From an uncultured Spirochaetaceae bacterium (GTDB lineage: Bacteria; Spirochaetota; Spirochaetia; Sphaerochaetales; Sphaerochaetaceae), in assembly GCA_944389155.1 (NCBI GenBank), contig CALXLI010000041.1:1-58072 (forward strand): a stretch of DNA of 58,072 nucleotides. Direction: 5' to 3'. Every line of letters begins with the position of its first letter. The first letter of the stretch is position 1. A model generated the notes under the pieces. The model did not search any database. It saw nothing but the letters and a program-made list of their open reading frames with translations, and was not told where the DNA came from. Below, piece by piece: positions 7,688 through 17,281 of this stretch. A program made the translations under genes and the position numbers.

Positions 7688-8489
7688 ATATAACCCGTTC
7701 CTTTCCCGCTGCGTCTTTCTCTACAGATATAGATGAAAAACCTTCGCTTCTGAATATTCTAGCACAGCTTTCTATCTGCCGGAAGTCACACTCTATGGCC
7801 AATGAGCCATCTTCTGCAAGGTAATCGGGCGCTTCGTGTATGATCCTCCGTATCAGATCCAGGCCATCAGCTCCACCTCCTATGAGAGCAAGCGATGGCT
7901 CGGCCTTCACATCAAGCTCTGTCTCCTCATACCAAAGCTCTGTAAGATATGGCGGATTTGTCGCTATTATATCAAAGTGTTCACCGCTCCAAGGCTCAAA
8001 GAGCGAGCCAAGGCGTGCATCAGGCTTCCTTCCGATATTCCTTTCATAGTTCTCTGCAGCTATGCTGAGCGCTTTTTCCGATACATCTGAAAGACATACC
8101 GGAAGCGAGAGGGTATGCGCGATGGCCACAGCTACTGCTCCGCTTCCCGTGCATAGGTCAAGGATCCTTGGCCTTTGATAAAGCTCTGAAAGCCTAAGTG
8201 CGACATCTACAAGGGTCTCTGTGTCAGGACGTGGTATCAAAGTGTCCTCTGTTACCTTCAGCGGCAGTCCATAGAACTCCTTTTCTCCCATGATATAGGC
8301 CATGGGAATACCGCTCCTGCGCTCATCAGCCAATGCCAATGCCATGCTGACTGTGCCTTCATCGATTTCCCGCTCAGGATTCATCAGGACCTCTATGTCA
8401 CTCATCCCTGTTGCCATGCGGAGTATTATCCTTGCATCAAGAGCATCGAGAGAGTGCAGAAGCATGCGTTTCAGATCCTGGATCCTCAC
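7668..8489 (-). CDS. prmC: Release factor glutamine methyltransferase
   Basis: A 273-residue PrmC/HemK that methylates the Gln of the GGQ motif in release factors. The SAM-binding [13 protein letters not shown] lies near residue 112 and the catalytic NPPY near 178. The N-terminal helical domain is present. Its ATG overlaps the prfA stop by 4 nt, pairing the enzyme with its substrate gene as in many bacteria. It overlaps rel at the other end. Confidence 0.94.
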   Translation of the reverse strand: MRIQDLKRMLLHSLDALDARIILRMATGMSDIEVLMNPEREIDEGTVSMALALADERRSGIPMAYIMGEKEFYGLPLKVTEDTLIPRPDTETLVDVALRLSELYQRPRILDLCTGSGAVAVAIAHTLSLPVCLSDVSEKALSIAAENYERNIGRKPDARLGSLFEPWSGEHFDIIATNPPYLTELWYEETELDVKAEPSLALIGGGADGLDLIRRIIHEAPDYLAEDGSLAIECDFRQIESCARIFRSEGFSSISVEKDAAGKERVIYGRRLS

Positions 8490-9550
8490 GCTTCCTTGAG
8501 CGCCTCTTCGCCAGCTGCTATCTTCAGTGCATCTATAAGCTCGTCAAGCTCTCCTTCCATGACAAGATCAAGCTTGTAGAGCGTCAGGTTGATCCTATGG
8601 TCGGTTACTCTGTTCTGCGGGAAGTTGTATGTCCTTATACGTTCAGAACGATCACCGCTTCCTACCATGCTCTTTCTTTGGTCGGCCCTCTCTTTCTGCT
8701 TCTTTGCCTCTTCTGCCTCATACAGCCTTGCTCTGAGGACCCTCATCGCCTTTGCCCTGTTCTTGATCTGGGATTTCTCATCCTGGCAGATGACGACTAT
8801 GCCTGTCGGGATATGCGTAATGCGTACAGCGCTGTCAGTTGTGTTGACGCATTGACCACCGGGGCCTCCAGCTCTCATTACATCTATCCTCAGGTCTTCC
8901 TGCCTTATCTCGATATCTGTCTCTTCAGCCTCAGGAAGCACGGCAACGGTGATTGCTGAGGTATGTATACGGCCACCTGATTCTGTCTCAGGTACACGCT
9001 GCACCCTATGCACTCCAGACTCAAAGCGAAGCGAACCATAAACATCCTTGCCTGAGATTGAGAGCACTATTTCCTTCAAGCCTCCGATTCCGGATTCGCT
9101 CTGGTTCATTATCTCGACCTTCCAGTGCTTCTTCTCCGCGTATCTGGAGTACATGCGGAATACATCCTGGGCAAAGAGCGACGCTTCATCTCCTCCCGTA
9201 CCAGCCCTTATTTCCATGATTATGTTCTTGCCTTCAAGGGGATCTGGCGGAATGAGGAGCATCTTCAGCTCCTTTTCGCATTTCTCGTAGCTCTTATCAA
9301 GCTGGTCAAGCTCTTCCTTTGCCATCTCGATAAGCTCTGCATCGCTCTCTTCCTTGAGCATTTCCCTGGAAGAATCAATATCGTTCTGTATCCTTTCCAT
9401 CTCCTCCATCTTCTCTATGACTGGTGAAAGATGTGAGCGCTCCATCATAAGCTCTTTGTATCGCTTCATATCAGAGAGCACCTCAGGAGAGGAAAGGCTT
9501 CTGTCTATATCCTCAAGCTGTTTTCTATATTCCGGAAGTTTTTCAAGCAT
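8486..9550 (-). CDS. prfA: Peptide chain release factor 1
   Basis: A 354-residue class I release factor that reads UAA and UAG on the ribosome. The GGQ motif is at about 229-233 in [11 protein letters not shown], followed by [26 protein letters not shown] and [19 protein letters not shown] favour RF1 over RF2. No programmed frameshift is seen, as expected for RF1. It has its own likely promoter: TGATATACT, then 7 nt, then ATG, without a Shine-Dalgarno. It lies 41 nt after sbcB and is coupled to prmC. Confidence 0.95.
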   Translation of the reverse strand: MLEKLPEYRKQLEDIDRSLSSPEVLSDMKRYKELMMERSHLSPVIEKMEEMERIQNDIDSSREMLKEESDAELIEMAKEELDQLDKSYEKCEKELKMLLIPPDPLEGKNIIMEIRAGTGGDEASLFAQDVFRMYSRYAEKKHWKVEIMNQSESGIGGLKEIVLSISGKDVYGSLRFESGVHRVQRVPETESGGRIHTSAITVAVLPEAEETDIEIRQEDLRIDVMRAGGPGGQCVNTTDSAVRITHIPTGIVVICQDEKSQIKNRAKAMRVLRARLYEAEEAKKQKERADQRKSMVGSGDRSERIRTYNFPQNRVTDHRINLTLYKLDLVMEGELDELIDALKIAAGEEALKEA

Positions 9551-9557
9551 ACAGGCA

Positions 9558-9566
9558 AGTATATCA
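9558..9566 (-). promoter_or_regulatory. Extended -10 box of prfA
   Basis: Reverse strand TGATATACT, with TATACT ending 7 nt before the ATG. TGGAAA lies 17 nt upstream as a weak -35. No Shine-Dalgarno is present. Confidence 0.45.
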
Positions 9567-9591
9567 ATGGAAAGGAATTCTTTCCATTACC

Positions 9592-10986
9592 TCATCTGAG
9601 TATCCTGCTGTACAGCTCTTCACCGTATTCCTTCAGCTTGAGAAGCACCATCTTCTCCTGGGCATTTGTATCAAGGGAGTTGAGGTGTTCATCTATCGTT
9701 CTCATATACAGCTCATATGTCAGTGCCTTCTCCACAGGCGGGTTGAGAAGCCGAAGCGCACAGAAGTTCTTCCAGCTTTCCCTGTCCTTTTCCGAGAGTG
9801 CTTCAGGCCAGTTCCTTGCTACCTGCCTCCAGAGTATCTTGTGGTATTTGTCGTTATCAAAGAGGTGCTCGCCTTTCCTCAGCTTGTCTTCAGGCTTCAG
9901 TGCCCTGATATTAGCCATCACTCCCTTGTCATGATCTGAAGGGAAGCTCTGGTAGATGGATAGGTCTGGATCTGTCTCGGTATTAGGCATCTCTTCCTTT
10001 GCACCGAGTATCGCGCTCTTCTGAAGCGCGGGCGCTGCAATCGCCTTCCCGGCCTTGCTGTTTATCTCGCGCTTTGTGAAGCCAAGCCTCTTCTCGCTCT
10101 CTTCGTCCAGTACGCTGAGGGGCGCAATGAAAGGGGAGCGGTTTATCATGAGCCTTACGATTCCTGTCTCCTGATATGTACCATGAGGATCTTCCGGAAT
10201 CTCATGTGTCAGATCGAAGCAGTACAGGGCTGCGCTTTTTTCCGTTTCATAGAAAAGAGGCAGAAGCGGCTTTGTATTGCCCTTTTCTGATACGAACATT
10301 GGCTGTGTATTGAGAAATGGCTGATGACGCAGTACGCTTATCTCGTTTGATATATCCCTCCGCCCTCTATGTGAAAGTGCCCATTGGAAGAGTTTCGGCT
10401 GCTTTTCCTTTATAAGACGGGCAACAGCTATTGTCGCATATACATCAACAAGAGCGTCATGTGCTCCGACCTGTTCTATGTTATTCTCAGCTGTAAGATC
10501 TGTCAGGCGGAAGGATGGGGCGCCTGTTTCCTCGTTCTTTGTTGTGAATACTATTCCCTCAGGCCTGAGATCATGGGTAGCCCGTACAAGGTTGATTATA
10601 TCCCACCTTGAGCATCCATTCATGTATTCCCGCTCAAACGGATCATACAGATTCCGGTAGAGCGTTGAACGTATGACCTCATCATCGAAGCCTATGGTAT
10701 TGTAACCGACTGTTATCGTGTTCGGAACCATGAACTCTTCCCTCAGGCGCTTTATGAAATCAGCCTCGCAGATTCCCTTTTCATTGACCTGCTCCGGGGT
10801 GATTCCTGTCACAAGGCATGACTCAGGCGATGGCAGATAGTCAGGAGAGAGCCTGCAATATAGCAGAAGAGGTTCTCCTATTATGTTCAGGTCCATATCA
10901 GTTCGTATGGCAGCAGCCTGTGCTATCCTGTCATATCTTGGATTAAGTCCGAATGTTTCAAGGTCATACCAGAGAAAAGTCTTCAT
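9592..10986 (-). CDS. sbcB: Exodeoxyribonuclease I
   Basis: A 464-residue DEDDh 3'-5' single-strand DNA exonuclease used in recombination and mismatch repair. The N terminus shows the catalytic Asp and Glu in WYDLETFGLNP, then LVTGITPEQV, VGYNTIGFDDEVIR and, near residue 172, VGAHDALVDVYATI with the His and Asp of the active site. An ExoI C-terminal helical region follows, so the length is normal. An upstream in-frame ATG exists at 11010. I choose 10986 because TATTAT stands exactly 6 nt before it, the spacing seen at other genes here. It heads the run to prfA, prmC and rel. Confidence 0.9.
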   Translation of the reverse strand: MKTFLWYDLETFGLNPRYDRIAQAAAIRTDMDLNIIGEPLLLYCRLSPDYLPSPESCLVTGITPEQVNEKGICEADFIKRLREEFMVPNTITVGYNTIGFDDEVIRSTLYRNLYDPFEREYMNGCSRWDIINLVRATHDLRPEGIVFTTKNEETGAPSFRLTDLTAENNIEQVGAHDALVDVYATIAVARLIKEKQPKLFQWALSHRGRRDISNEISVLRHQPFLNTQPMFVSEKGNTKPLLPLFYETEKSAALYCFDLTHEIPEDPHGTYQETGIVRLMINRSPFIAPLSVLDEESEKRLGFTKREINSKAGKAIAAPALQKSAILGAKEEMPNTETDPDLSIYQSFPSDHDKGVMANIRALKPEDKLRKGEHLFDNDKYHKILWRQVARNWPEALSEKDRESWKNFCALRLLNPPVEKALTYELYMRTIDEHLNSLDTNAQEKMVLLKLKEYGEELYSRILR

Positions 10987-10992
10987 ATATAA

Positions 10993-10998
10993 ATAATA
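10993..10998 (-). promoter_or_regulatory. -10 box of sbcB
   Basis: Reverse strand TATTAT, 6 nt before the ATG at 10986. TTCAAT lies 17 nt further up as a weak -35. Confidence 0.35.
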
Positions 10999-11096
10999 CT
11001 CATTTTCCATGAATGATTGAATCCTGAAATGCTGAAGATTGATAATTGATATTATAATTCTTATTTCAGAATAATAATCTTCATAATTAGTTTAAC

Positions 11097-11124
11097 TTCA
11101 CTTTCTTCTTTCTTATGCTAGAAT
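11097..11124 (+). promoter_or_regulatory. Promoter of the secreted hypothetical
   Basis: TTCACT (11097-11102), 16 nt, extended -10 TGC-TAGAAT (11116-11124). A Shine-Dalgarno AGAGGTG lies at 11131-11137, ahead of the ATG at 11141. Confidence 0.55.
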
Positions 11125-11140
11125 CTTGTCAGAGGTGTTT

Positions 11141-11809
11141 ATGAAAAGATTGATTGCATTGGTTTTGGTTCTCATGATCTCATTCTCTGCATTCGCGGCT
11201 GTTTCGGAGTCTGGAAAGGATGCATATGAACTTGGAAGGGCTGTAGTCGGAATCCTGACATACAATGAGGCAGAAGGAAGGAATCGCAATACACAGGATG
11301 TACTGGCTTCTGCGGTTGAGAATCTGAGGGCGGATTGGGATAAGCCACATTATGACAGATACATCGGGATCCTTGATGGAGCTGGCCTTATCAACAGAGA
11401 GGATTATACAGGACCTTTGCCTAGGGGTGTTCTCAGCCGTCCAGATGTGGAAGAGGTTGCCCGAGATGGCTATATCCTTATGGCAGATATGAAGATAACG
11501 AATGCATCGTGGCTTCATGCAAAAGCTGTGGATTATGACATCATATATTCTTCCAACGGAGAGCTTGAGGAATATTCCATCGATGGTGATATCTATTTCT
11601 TCCTTTATATGGATAGCAGGAATGCCAATATAAGGGTTGAGGGCGAGGATCTGAGAATAGGGGAAAGAGATCTGAAGAATCCTCTTCTTGAGCTTGCTGT
11701 AGATCTCGTTACGCTTGAAAGCACTGTAAAATACAATGGCATGAAGCTTCAGGGGGATGATGTTGCTGCGTTGATGCCAGTTGTACAGGCAGCAGCTGAG
11801 TTCTTCTGA
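11141..11809 (+). CDS. Secreted hypothetical protein
   Basis: A 222-residue protein of unknown function. Residues 1-19 (MKRLIALVLVLMISFSAFA) form a clear signal peptide with an AFA|A cleavage site and no lipobox Cys, so export to the periplasm is likely. The mature part is acidic and mixed alpha/beta with no motif I recognise. The start at 11141 has its own Shine-Dalgarno; a TTG at 11126 in frame is less likely. It stands alone, divergent from sbcB and convergent with the dehydratase gene, with a terminator at 11827. Confidence 0.7.
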   Translation: MKRLIALVLVLMISFSAFAAVSESGKDAYELGRAVVGILTYNEAEGRNRNTQDVLASAVENLRADWDKPHYDRYIGILDGAGLINREDYTGPLPRGVLSRPDVEEVARDGYILMADMKITNASWLHAKAVDYDIIYSSNGELEEYSIDGDIYFFLYMDSRNANIRVEGEDLRIGERDLKNPLLELAVDLVTLESTVKYNGMKLQGDDVAALMPVVQAAAEFF

Positions 11810-11826
11810 TTTCATATCCATAATCC

Positions 11827-11855
11827 AGAGAGGGATGAAGAATCCCTCTCTCTTT
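11827..11855. terminator. Bidirectional terminator hairpin
   Basis: AGAGAGGGAT / ATCCCTCTCT, 10-bp perfect stem with a 5-nt loop, 17 nt after the stop of the secreted protein gene. It is also about 170 nt downstream of the convergent dehydratase gene. The DNA between (11856-12019) holds no convincing gene. Confidence 0.6.
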
Positions 11856-12019
11856 GGATTGCAATGTCCCTGATGATTGCGATAAGGAACTCCTTGGAAT
11901 CCATTGGATATATCGTAGCCTTCGGTATTCCCTTTCCATGATCACATGAAAATGCAGAAGTGCCGATTCCTTCCGGAAAACGACACAGGCTTGTGTTCTG
12001 ATAACCTGGATGGACAGCG

Positions 12020-13279
12020 TCAGCTGTTCTCCTGCTCAAGCTTCTCCCTAGCCACAGCCAGCATGAGCTTTATCCTGTTTTCCTGATTGACCTTAGTCGC
12101 TGATGGGTCGTAGTCAATCGGAACGATATTCGAATCAGGATATGCTTCTTTCAGAGGCCTTATCATGCCCTTGCCGCAGATATGGTTCGGCAGGCATCCA
12201 AATGGCTGTGTACATACGATGTTGTCATAGCCCTTCTCGATGAGCTCAACCATCTCAGCAGTCAGAAGCCAGCCTTCTCCCATCTTGCATCCACGGTCTA
12301 TGAATCTTTCACCGTACTTCTCAAGTTCCTTGAAAGTCGCTGCTGTATGGAACTCCTTGTGCCTCTTCACGGCTTCTTCTGACCATTTCTCGACTATTGA
12401 GAGTATAGGCATGCCGATATGCTTCATTATAAATGCATAGCGTCCTCTGCCTCCGTAATACTCTTCATCCTTTATGCCATTCGAGAATGCATATAGCACG
12501 AAGCCCATCATCGGAGGAAGCATGACCTCGCATCCTTCATCTTCCAGAAGTCCCTGAAGATTGCTGTTCCCGAGCCTTGAGTACTTCATGTATATCTCGC
12601 CGACAACACCGACCTTTACGCGAGGAATGCGCTTAACGGGAATTGCCGCGAAATCGTCGGAGATCGCAGCAAGCTTCCGTTTCATGTTTCCCCAGAAATA
12701 ACCTCTGTTCTTTTCATAGCAGTCACCGAGGATATCTGTCCACTTGTCGATTACCTTGTCTGTGTCACCTTTGTTTATCTCATAAGGCCTTGTCTGATTG
12801 GAAAGAAGCATTATGAGGTCGCCATAGACAAGTGCGGTGAATGCCTGCGCAAGCATGGAGAAGGTGATCTTGAAGCCTGGATTTGAGTTCATTCCCTGTA
12901 GGTTCGCTGATATCACAGGGATGTTTCCCAGTCCTGCTCTCTCAAGAGCCTTGAGAAGCAGGAAGTAATAGTTCGAAGCTCTGCAGCCTCCACCTGTCTG
13001 TGATATTATAAGAGCGCATCTGTCCTTATCCACAAGGCCTCTGTGTATGGCATCTATCATCTGTCCGATTACAAGAAGGGCAGGATAGCACATATCGTTA
13101 TGAACGTATTTAAGCCCTTCCTGTATTACAGATGGAGATGAATTCTCCAGAAGAAGTGGTTTGAAGCCATGGTTTATGAATATCCTCTTCATTATGTTGA
13201 AGTGAACCGGAGACATGTTCGGGATCACTATTGTCCAGCCATCCTTCTTCATCTCCTCTGTGAATACCTTATTTCCCAT
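12020..13279 (-). CDS. 2-hydroxyacyl-CoA dehydratase-like subunit (activase partner)
   Basis: A 419-residue protein related to the 2-hydroxyglutaryl-CoA dehydratase subunit family. Conserved Cys residues that could bind an iron-sulfur cluster occur in NDMCYPALLVIGQ, GGGCRASNYY and CTQPFGCLPNHICGKG. In many anaerobes the same sequence forms the C-terminal third of one activase protein of about 1,400 residues; here it is separate. The ATG at 13279 overlaps the end of the activase gene by 11 nt, and a GGAAGAGGAAGAG stretch precedes it, so translation is coupled. The substrate is unknown: these fused or paired proteins are widespread but not linked to a defined acyl-CoA. Confidence 0.75.
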   Translation of the reverse strand: MGNKVFTEEMKKDGWTIVIPNMSPVHFNIMKRIFINHGFKPLLLENSSPSVIQEGLKYVHNDMCYPALLVIGQMIDAIHRGLVDKDRCALIISQTGGGCRASNYYFLLLKALERAGLGNIPVISANLQGMNSNPGFKITFSMLAQAFTALVYGDLIMLLSNQTRPYEINKGDTDKVIDKWTDILGDCYEKNRGYFWGNMKRKLAAISDDFAAIPVKRIPRVKVGVVGEIYMKYSRLGNSNLQGLLEDEGCEVMLPPMMGFVLYAFSNGIKDEEYYGGRGRYAFIMKHIGMPILSIVEKWSEEAVKRHKEFHTAATFKELEKYGERFIDRGCKMGEGWLLTAEMVELIEKGYDNIVCTQPFGCLPNHICGKGMIRPLKEAYPDSNIVPIDYDPSATKVNQENRIKLMLAVAREKLEQENS

Positions 13280-16193
13280 TCTTCTCTTCCTCTTCCATCT
13301 CGATAGCTGCAAAAAGGCTTCTCATCCTTATCTTCACTGCACCCAGATTCGTGATCTCGTCGATCTTTATCTGCGTGTAGATCCTGTCATTCTGCCTCAG
13401 TATGTCCTTGACCTCATCAGTCGTGACAGCGTCAAGACCGCATCCGAATGACACAAGCTGCACAAGGTTCATATCCTTCTCTTTCGAGATATATCTTGCA
13501 GCATCGTACATCCTCGCATGATATGTCCATTGGTTGAGGACAGTGAAGTTCCCCTTGTCCGTAAGCGGTGCGATTGAGTCTTCTGTTATGACAGATGCTC
13601 CAAGGGATACTATCATGCGGTCAATGCCGTGGTTGATCTCCGGATCCGTATGATAAGGCCTGCCTGCAAGGACGATTATCTCTCTTCCTTCTGCTCTGCT
13701 CTTGCTTATGACTTCCTCTGCTTTCTCTGTTATCTTCTTTCTGTAGGAAGCAAGCTCCGCAAAAGCCTTGTCAACGGCTTTCCTTGCATCTCTCTTCCTT
13801 ACATCAAAGAGCTCTGAGATCCTCTTTGCGAGATGCTCAGGATGCTCCAGCGATAGATAGCCAAGCGTCAAAGGTATCCCATTGAGATCCTGATTGCCTT
13901 TTATGACCTCACCATAATATGCAACAACAGGGCAGTTGAAGTGGTTGTTTCCCTTTCCTTCATCTATGTTGTAGCTTGAGCATGGAATGAAGATCCTGTC
14001 AACTTTGCTATCTACGAGATACTGCACGTGCCCATGCATGAGCTTTGCTGGAAAGCATACTGTATCCGAAGGTATCGAGGCCTGTCCGTGTATGTAGATA
14101 TCCCTCGTTGAGAATGGAGAGACCACTGTATCATATCCGAGTGACTGGAACAGCGTCACATAGAAGGGTAGGAGCTCATATATGCCAAGTGCAAGAGGAA
14201 GTCCCAGCGTTCCTCTATTCCCGCCTTTTCTTTCCCTATAGCCCTGAAGCAGCTCCTGCTTATATGCATAGACGTTATATTCATCGTCTTTCTTAGGTGC
14301 CATTCCCGTAACAGGGCGCTCACATCTGTTTCCAGAGATAAGACGACGCTTTGTCCCGAATGAGTTTATTGTCAGCAGGCAGTGGTTCGTGCAGCCATTG
14401 CACCTTATGTTCTTTACCGTATGGGTCAAAGCCTCCAGCTCTTCCTTGCCTATGGTCGAGCTTAGCTTGAGGCCTTTCCTCTGTGCCATGAGCTGGGCGT
14501 AGAGAGCCGCTCCATAGGCACCCATGAGCCCTGCGATCGTCGGCCTGACAACCTCAAGCCCAAGTTCCTTCTCGAAAGCACGGAGCACAGCATCGTTGAG
14601 AAACGTTCCTCCCTGTGTGACGATCCTGTGTCCAAGCTCATCCGGGTTTGATGTCCTTATCACCTTATAAAGGGCATTCTTTACGACGCTTATCGCAAGG
14701 CCTGCGGAGATATCATTGATGGAAGCTCCATCCTTCTGGGCCTGCTTTACTGAGGAGTTCATGAAGACAGTGCACCTTGAGCCAAGATCCACAGGGCTCT
14801 TTGATGTCACTGCGAGCTTTGCAAAGTCCTGCGCGCTCTGTCCAAGCGCATTCGCGAATGTCTGCAGGAATGATCCGCAGCCAGAAGAGCATGCCTCATT
14901 GAGGAATATGTCATCAATGACCCCATCGCGTATCTTGAAGCATTTGATATCCTGCCCACCGATATCAATGATGAAATCAACATCATGCATGAAATGCTTT
15001 GCTCCGATGAAGTGAGCTTCTGTCTCTACAAGGGAGTAGTCGAGGTTGAATGCTGATTTCAGCAGATCCTCTCCATATCCCGTTGATGCAGATGCAGCTA
15101 TCGAGATATCTGGATAGTTGTCATACAGGAACAGCAGGAATGAGTGTATTGCCTGCACTGGATTTCCGTTGTTAGGGCTGTATCGTGAGAGAAGCAGATC
15201 CCCGTTCTCTGCAAGAAGGCATGTCTTTATGGTTGTAGAGCCGGCGTCTATTCCAAGATATGCACGCCCTGAATATGTTGCAGGATCGCGCAGTGGCACT
15301 GTCGCCTTCTGATGTCTTTCAACAAATGCGCTGTAATCATCCTCGCTGGAGAAAAGAGGCTCGAGCTTAGTGAAATTTCCCTTCCCTCTGTATCTTTCCA
15401 GAGCATCGATTATATCGGAGAGCCTCATCTTCCTGCCACCGGGAGAGAGTGCTGAGCCCATCGCAACGTAGTACAGTGAGTTTTCCGGGCAGATTCCCTC
15501 TGTACCGATTGCCTTATCGAAGAAATGGCGGAGCTGCTTTATGAATGTCAGAGGACCACCGAGGTAAACAACCTTTCCCTCGATTTTCCTTCCCTGTGCA
15601 AGGCCTGCGATTGTCTGGTTCACAACAGCTACAAGTATTGATGCGGCGATATCCTCAGTCTTCGCACCTTGGTTTATAAGCGGCTGGATATCAGACTTGG
15701 CGAATACACCGCAGCGGGATGCGATTGTGTAGATCTCTGTTGAATGCTCTGCAAGTGAATCTATGTCATCACGGCTGATTCCCAGAAGGGTTGCCATCTG
15801 ATCTATGAAGGCACCTGTTCCGCCAGCGCATGTCCCATTCATCCTCACTTCCAGCCCATTCTTCAGGAAAAGAATCTTAGCATCCTCTCCTCCAAGCTCG
15901 ATGATTGTATCTGTGTCTGGTATGAATGTCTTTGCAGCCACACGGGTTGCATATACTTCCTGGACAAATGGTATAGCTGCAGCATCGGCAAGGCCCATTC
16001 CTGCCGATCCCGAGAGAGATATGGTAACCTCCTCATCGCCTATGGCAGCAGCTGCTGCTGATAGCATCTGCTTGCCTTTTTCTATTATCTGTGAGTAGTG
16101 ACGCTGGTAGTCGCTGTAGACGAGGTTGTTGTTCTCGTCAAGCGCGACTGTTTTCATTGTCGTTGAACCAACATCTATTCCGATTTTCAACAT
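13269..16193 (-). CDS. Double-ASKHA CoA-enzyme activase with DUF2229
   Basis: A 974-residue protein with two BadF/BadG/BcrA/BcrD-type ATPase domains (about 1-260 and 310-565) and a DUF2229 region from about 600. Each ATPase domain starts with a glycine-rich phosphate loop (DVGSTTMKT; DAGSTTIKT). Each carries Cys residues at the positions used for the bridging 4Fe-4S cluster (GTCAGGTGAF and SRCGVFA; EACSSGCGSF and SRCTVFM). Known activases of this type use ATP to send one electron into a dehydratase or reductase. The partner is the downstream gene. Which reaction they drive is not known. Inference: a radical-type or low-potential reduction in anaerobic metabolism. Confidence 0.8.
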   Translation of the reverse strand: MLKIGIDVGSTTMKTVALDENNNLVYSDYQRHYSQIIEKGKQMLSAAAAAIGDEEVTISLSGSAGMGLADAAAIPFVQEVYATRVAAKTFIPDTDTIIELGGEDAKILFLKNGLEVRMNGTCAGGTGAFIDQMATLLGISRDDIDSLAEHSTEIYTIASRCGVFAKSDIQPLINQGAKTEDIAASILVAVVNQTIAGLAQGRKIEGKVVYLGGPLTFIKQLRHFFDKAIGTEGICPENSLYYVAMGSALSPGGRKMRLSDIIDALERYRGKGNFTKLEPLFSSEDDYSAFVERHQKATVPLRDPATYSGRAYLGIDAGSTTIKTCLLAENGDLLLSRYSPNNGNPVQAIHSFLLFLYDNYPDISIAASASTGYGEDLLKSAFNLDYSLVETEAHFIGAKHFMHDVDFIIDIGGQDIKCFKIRDGVIDDIFLNEACSSGCGSFLQTFANALGQSAQDFAKLAVTSKSPVDLGSRCTVFMNSSVKQAQKDGASINDISAGLAISVVKNALYKVIRTSNPDELGHRIVTQGGTFLNDAVLRAFEKELGLEVVRPTIAGLMGAYGAALYAQLMAQRKGLKLSSTIGKEELEALTHTVKNIRCNGCTNHCLLTINSFGTKRRLISGNRCERPVTGMAPKKDDEYNVYAYKQELLQGYRERKGGNRGTLGLPLALGIYELLPFYVTLFQSLGYDTVVSPFSTRDIYIHGQASIPSDTVCFPAKLMHGHVQYLVDSKVDRIFIPCSSYNIDEGKGNNHFNCPVVAYYGEVIKGNQDLNGIPLTLGYLSLEHPEHLAKRISELFDVRKRDARKAVDKAFAELASYRKKITEKAEEVISKSRAEGREIIVLAGRPYHTDPEINHGIDRMIVSLGASVITEDSIAPLTDKGNFTVLNQWTYHARMYDAARYISKEKDMNLVQLVSFGCGLDAVTTDEVKDILRQNDRIYTQIKIDEITNLGAVKIRMRSLFAAIEMEEEEKNGK

Positions 16194-16202
16194 ACACTCT
16201 GA

Positions 16203-16231
16203 AAGTTACCGTAATCAGGGGAAATGGGCAA
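16203..16231 (-). promoter_or_regulatory. Activase promoter
   Basis: Reverse strand TTGCCC, 17 nt, TAACTT, then 9 nt to the ATG. The predicted leader is only about 3 nt. Confidence 0.4.
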
Positions 16232-16234
16232 GTA

Positions 16235-17281
16235 TCATAATAGAACTGCAGCAAGCGAAAGTATTGCAATTATAGGAAGGGAATAGAGTAGATAGCAGAT
16301 AACGTATGTCTTTCCCTCCTTTCCGATTCTTGCGGCCACCCCGTATGCAGCCATACCTGTAATGAGTCCCAGCCCTCCTATATTGACAGCTCTCAGCGCA
16401 TCAGCAGCAATAGGGATTTCAGCCAGTAGCGCAGAGACTGTGCTGCCGAATATCTCAGATGCGAATCCCAATGCGAGAGGGGAGGATATGCTCCAATCTG
16501 CAGCGTTTATGAAAATGGAAAGGAATATGAACGAGAGCGGGATCGCCCAGTTTACACGCATCAGGATCTTTCTATCGAAGATGGCTATGACAACGATGAA
16601 TAGTATGAGTATATCGAAATAGAAGAAAGAGCCGAGAGCTGTAAGCGTTGCTATTATCATAAGGCAGATGTACAGCGTCCTCATTGAGGAAGAGCCTGAC
16701 TTATCTATTTCCTTGTGTATGAATATCTCATCTTTTATGTTCTTCCCGAGGATGAACAGCGGAAGGATGAAGAGGAGCAGGAAGCCCGTGATGGAAAGGG
16801 GCAGCATTGCCATGACAAATGAAGAATCAGCTCTATCTCTCAGATAAAGGTTTGCGATGCTTCCTGAAGGCAGTGCCATTGAGCCTAGGACGGCGGCAAT
16901 CGTCACAGCTGCGGCGCTCTTTGCAGCATATTCTCCTCTTTCTGCGTTCTTGAGGATCGAGAGCGTTATGGGAACCATCAGCAGAGCGGATGCATAGCCT
17001 CCGATCATAGCGCCAAGCACGTATGATGCAATCAATGAGAAAAGAAGCGTGAAGTATGTATAGCGAAGCATCGATATGAATGCGGCCACCGGTGAAAGCA
17101 CTTTCTCCTTCTCAATGCCGGCAGATGCTATCGACAGAAGAATCAGCGTGAAGAATGTGTCCCATCCAAGCGATACGATCTCCTCTCCTGTCGGCAGATG
17201 CGTCAGGAGAGAGAGCGCGGCAAGGATAAGCGTAAGTGGAAGATACCAATGCCTCTTGATATATGACAAAGCATTACTCAT
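16235..17281 (-). CDS. Ion-transporter-superfamily permease (SLC13/ArsB-NhaD-like)
   Basis: A 348-residue integral membrane protein with about ten hydrophobic segments and glycine- and proline-rich re-entrant stretches (LGSMALPSGSIANLYL; NIGGLGLITGMAAYG). This resembles the ArsB/NhaD and CitMHS members of the ion transporter superfamily. Substrate cannot be told from sequence: small anions or Na+/H+ exchange are both possible. The start at 17281 overlaps the end of thiI by 8 nt and has AGGGAG upstream; an in-frame ATG at 17305 is less likely. It is last in the rmlB-nifS-thiI run, whose other genes suggest no common function. Confidence 0.6.
   Translation of the reverse strand: MSNALSYIKRHWYLPLTLILAALSLLTHLPTGEEIVSLGWDTFFTLILLSIASAGIEKEKVLSPVAAFISMLRYTYFTLLFSLIASYVLGAMIGGYASALLMVPITLSILKNAERGEYAAKSAAAVTIAAVLGSMALPSGSIANLYLRDRADSSFVMAMLPLSITGFLLLFILPLFILGKNIKDEIFIHKEIDKSGSSSMRTLYICLMIIATLTALGSFFYFDILILFIVVIAIFDRKILMRVNWAIPLSFIFLSIFINAADWSISSPLALGFASEIFGSTVSALLAEIPIAADALRAVNIGGLGLITGMAAYGVAARIGKEGKTYVICYLLYSLPIIAILSLAAVLL

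Noticed and set aside
11856-12039. Reverse ORF reading GYQNTSLCRFPEGIG...
   Set aside because: No recognisable family, it overlaps the end of the dehydratase gene and runs into the terminator hairpin; probably spacer.
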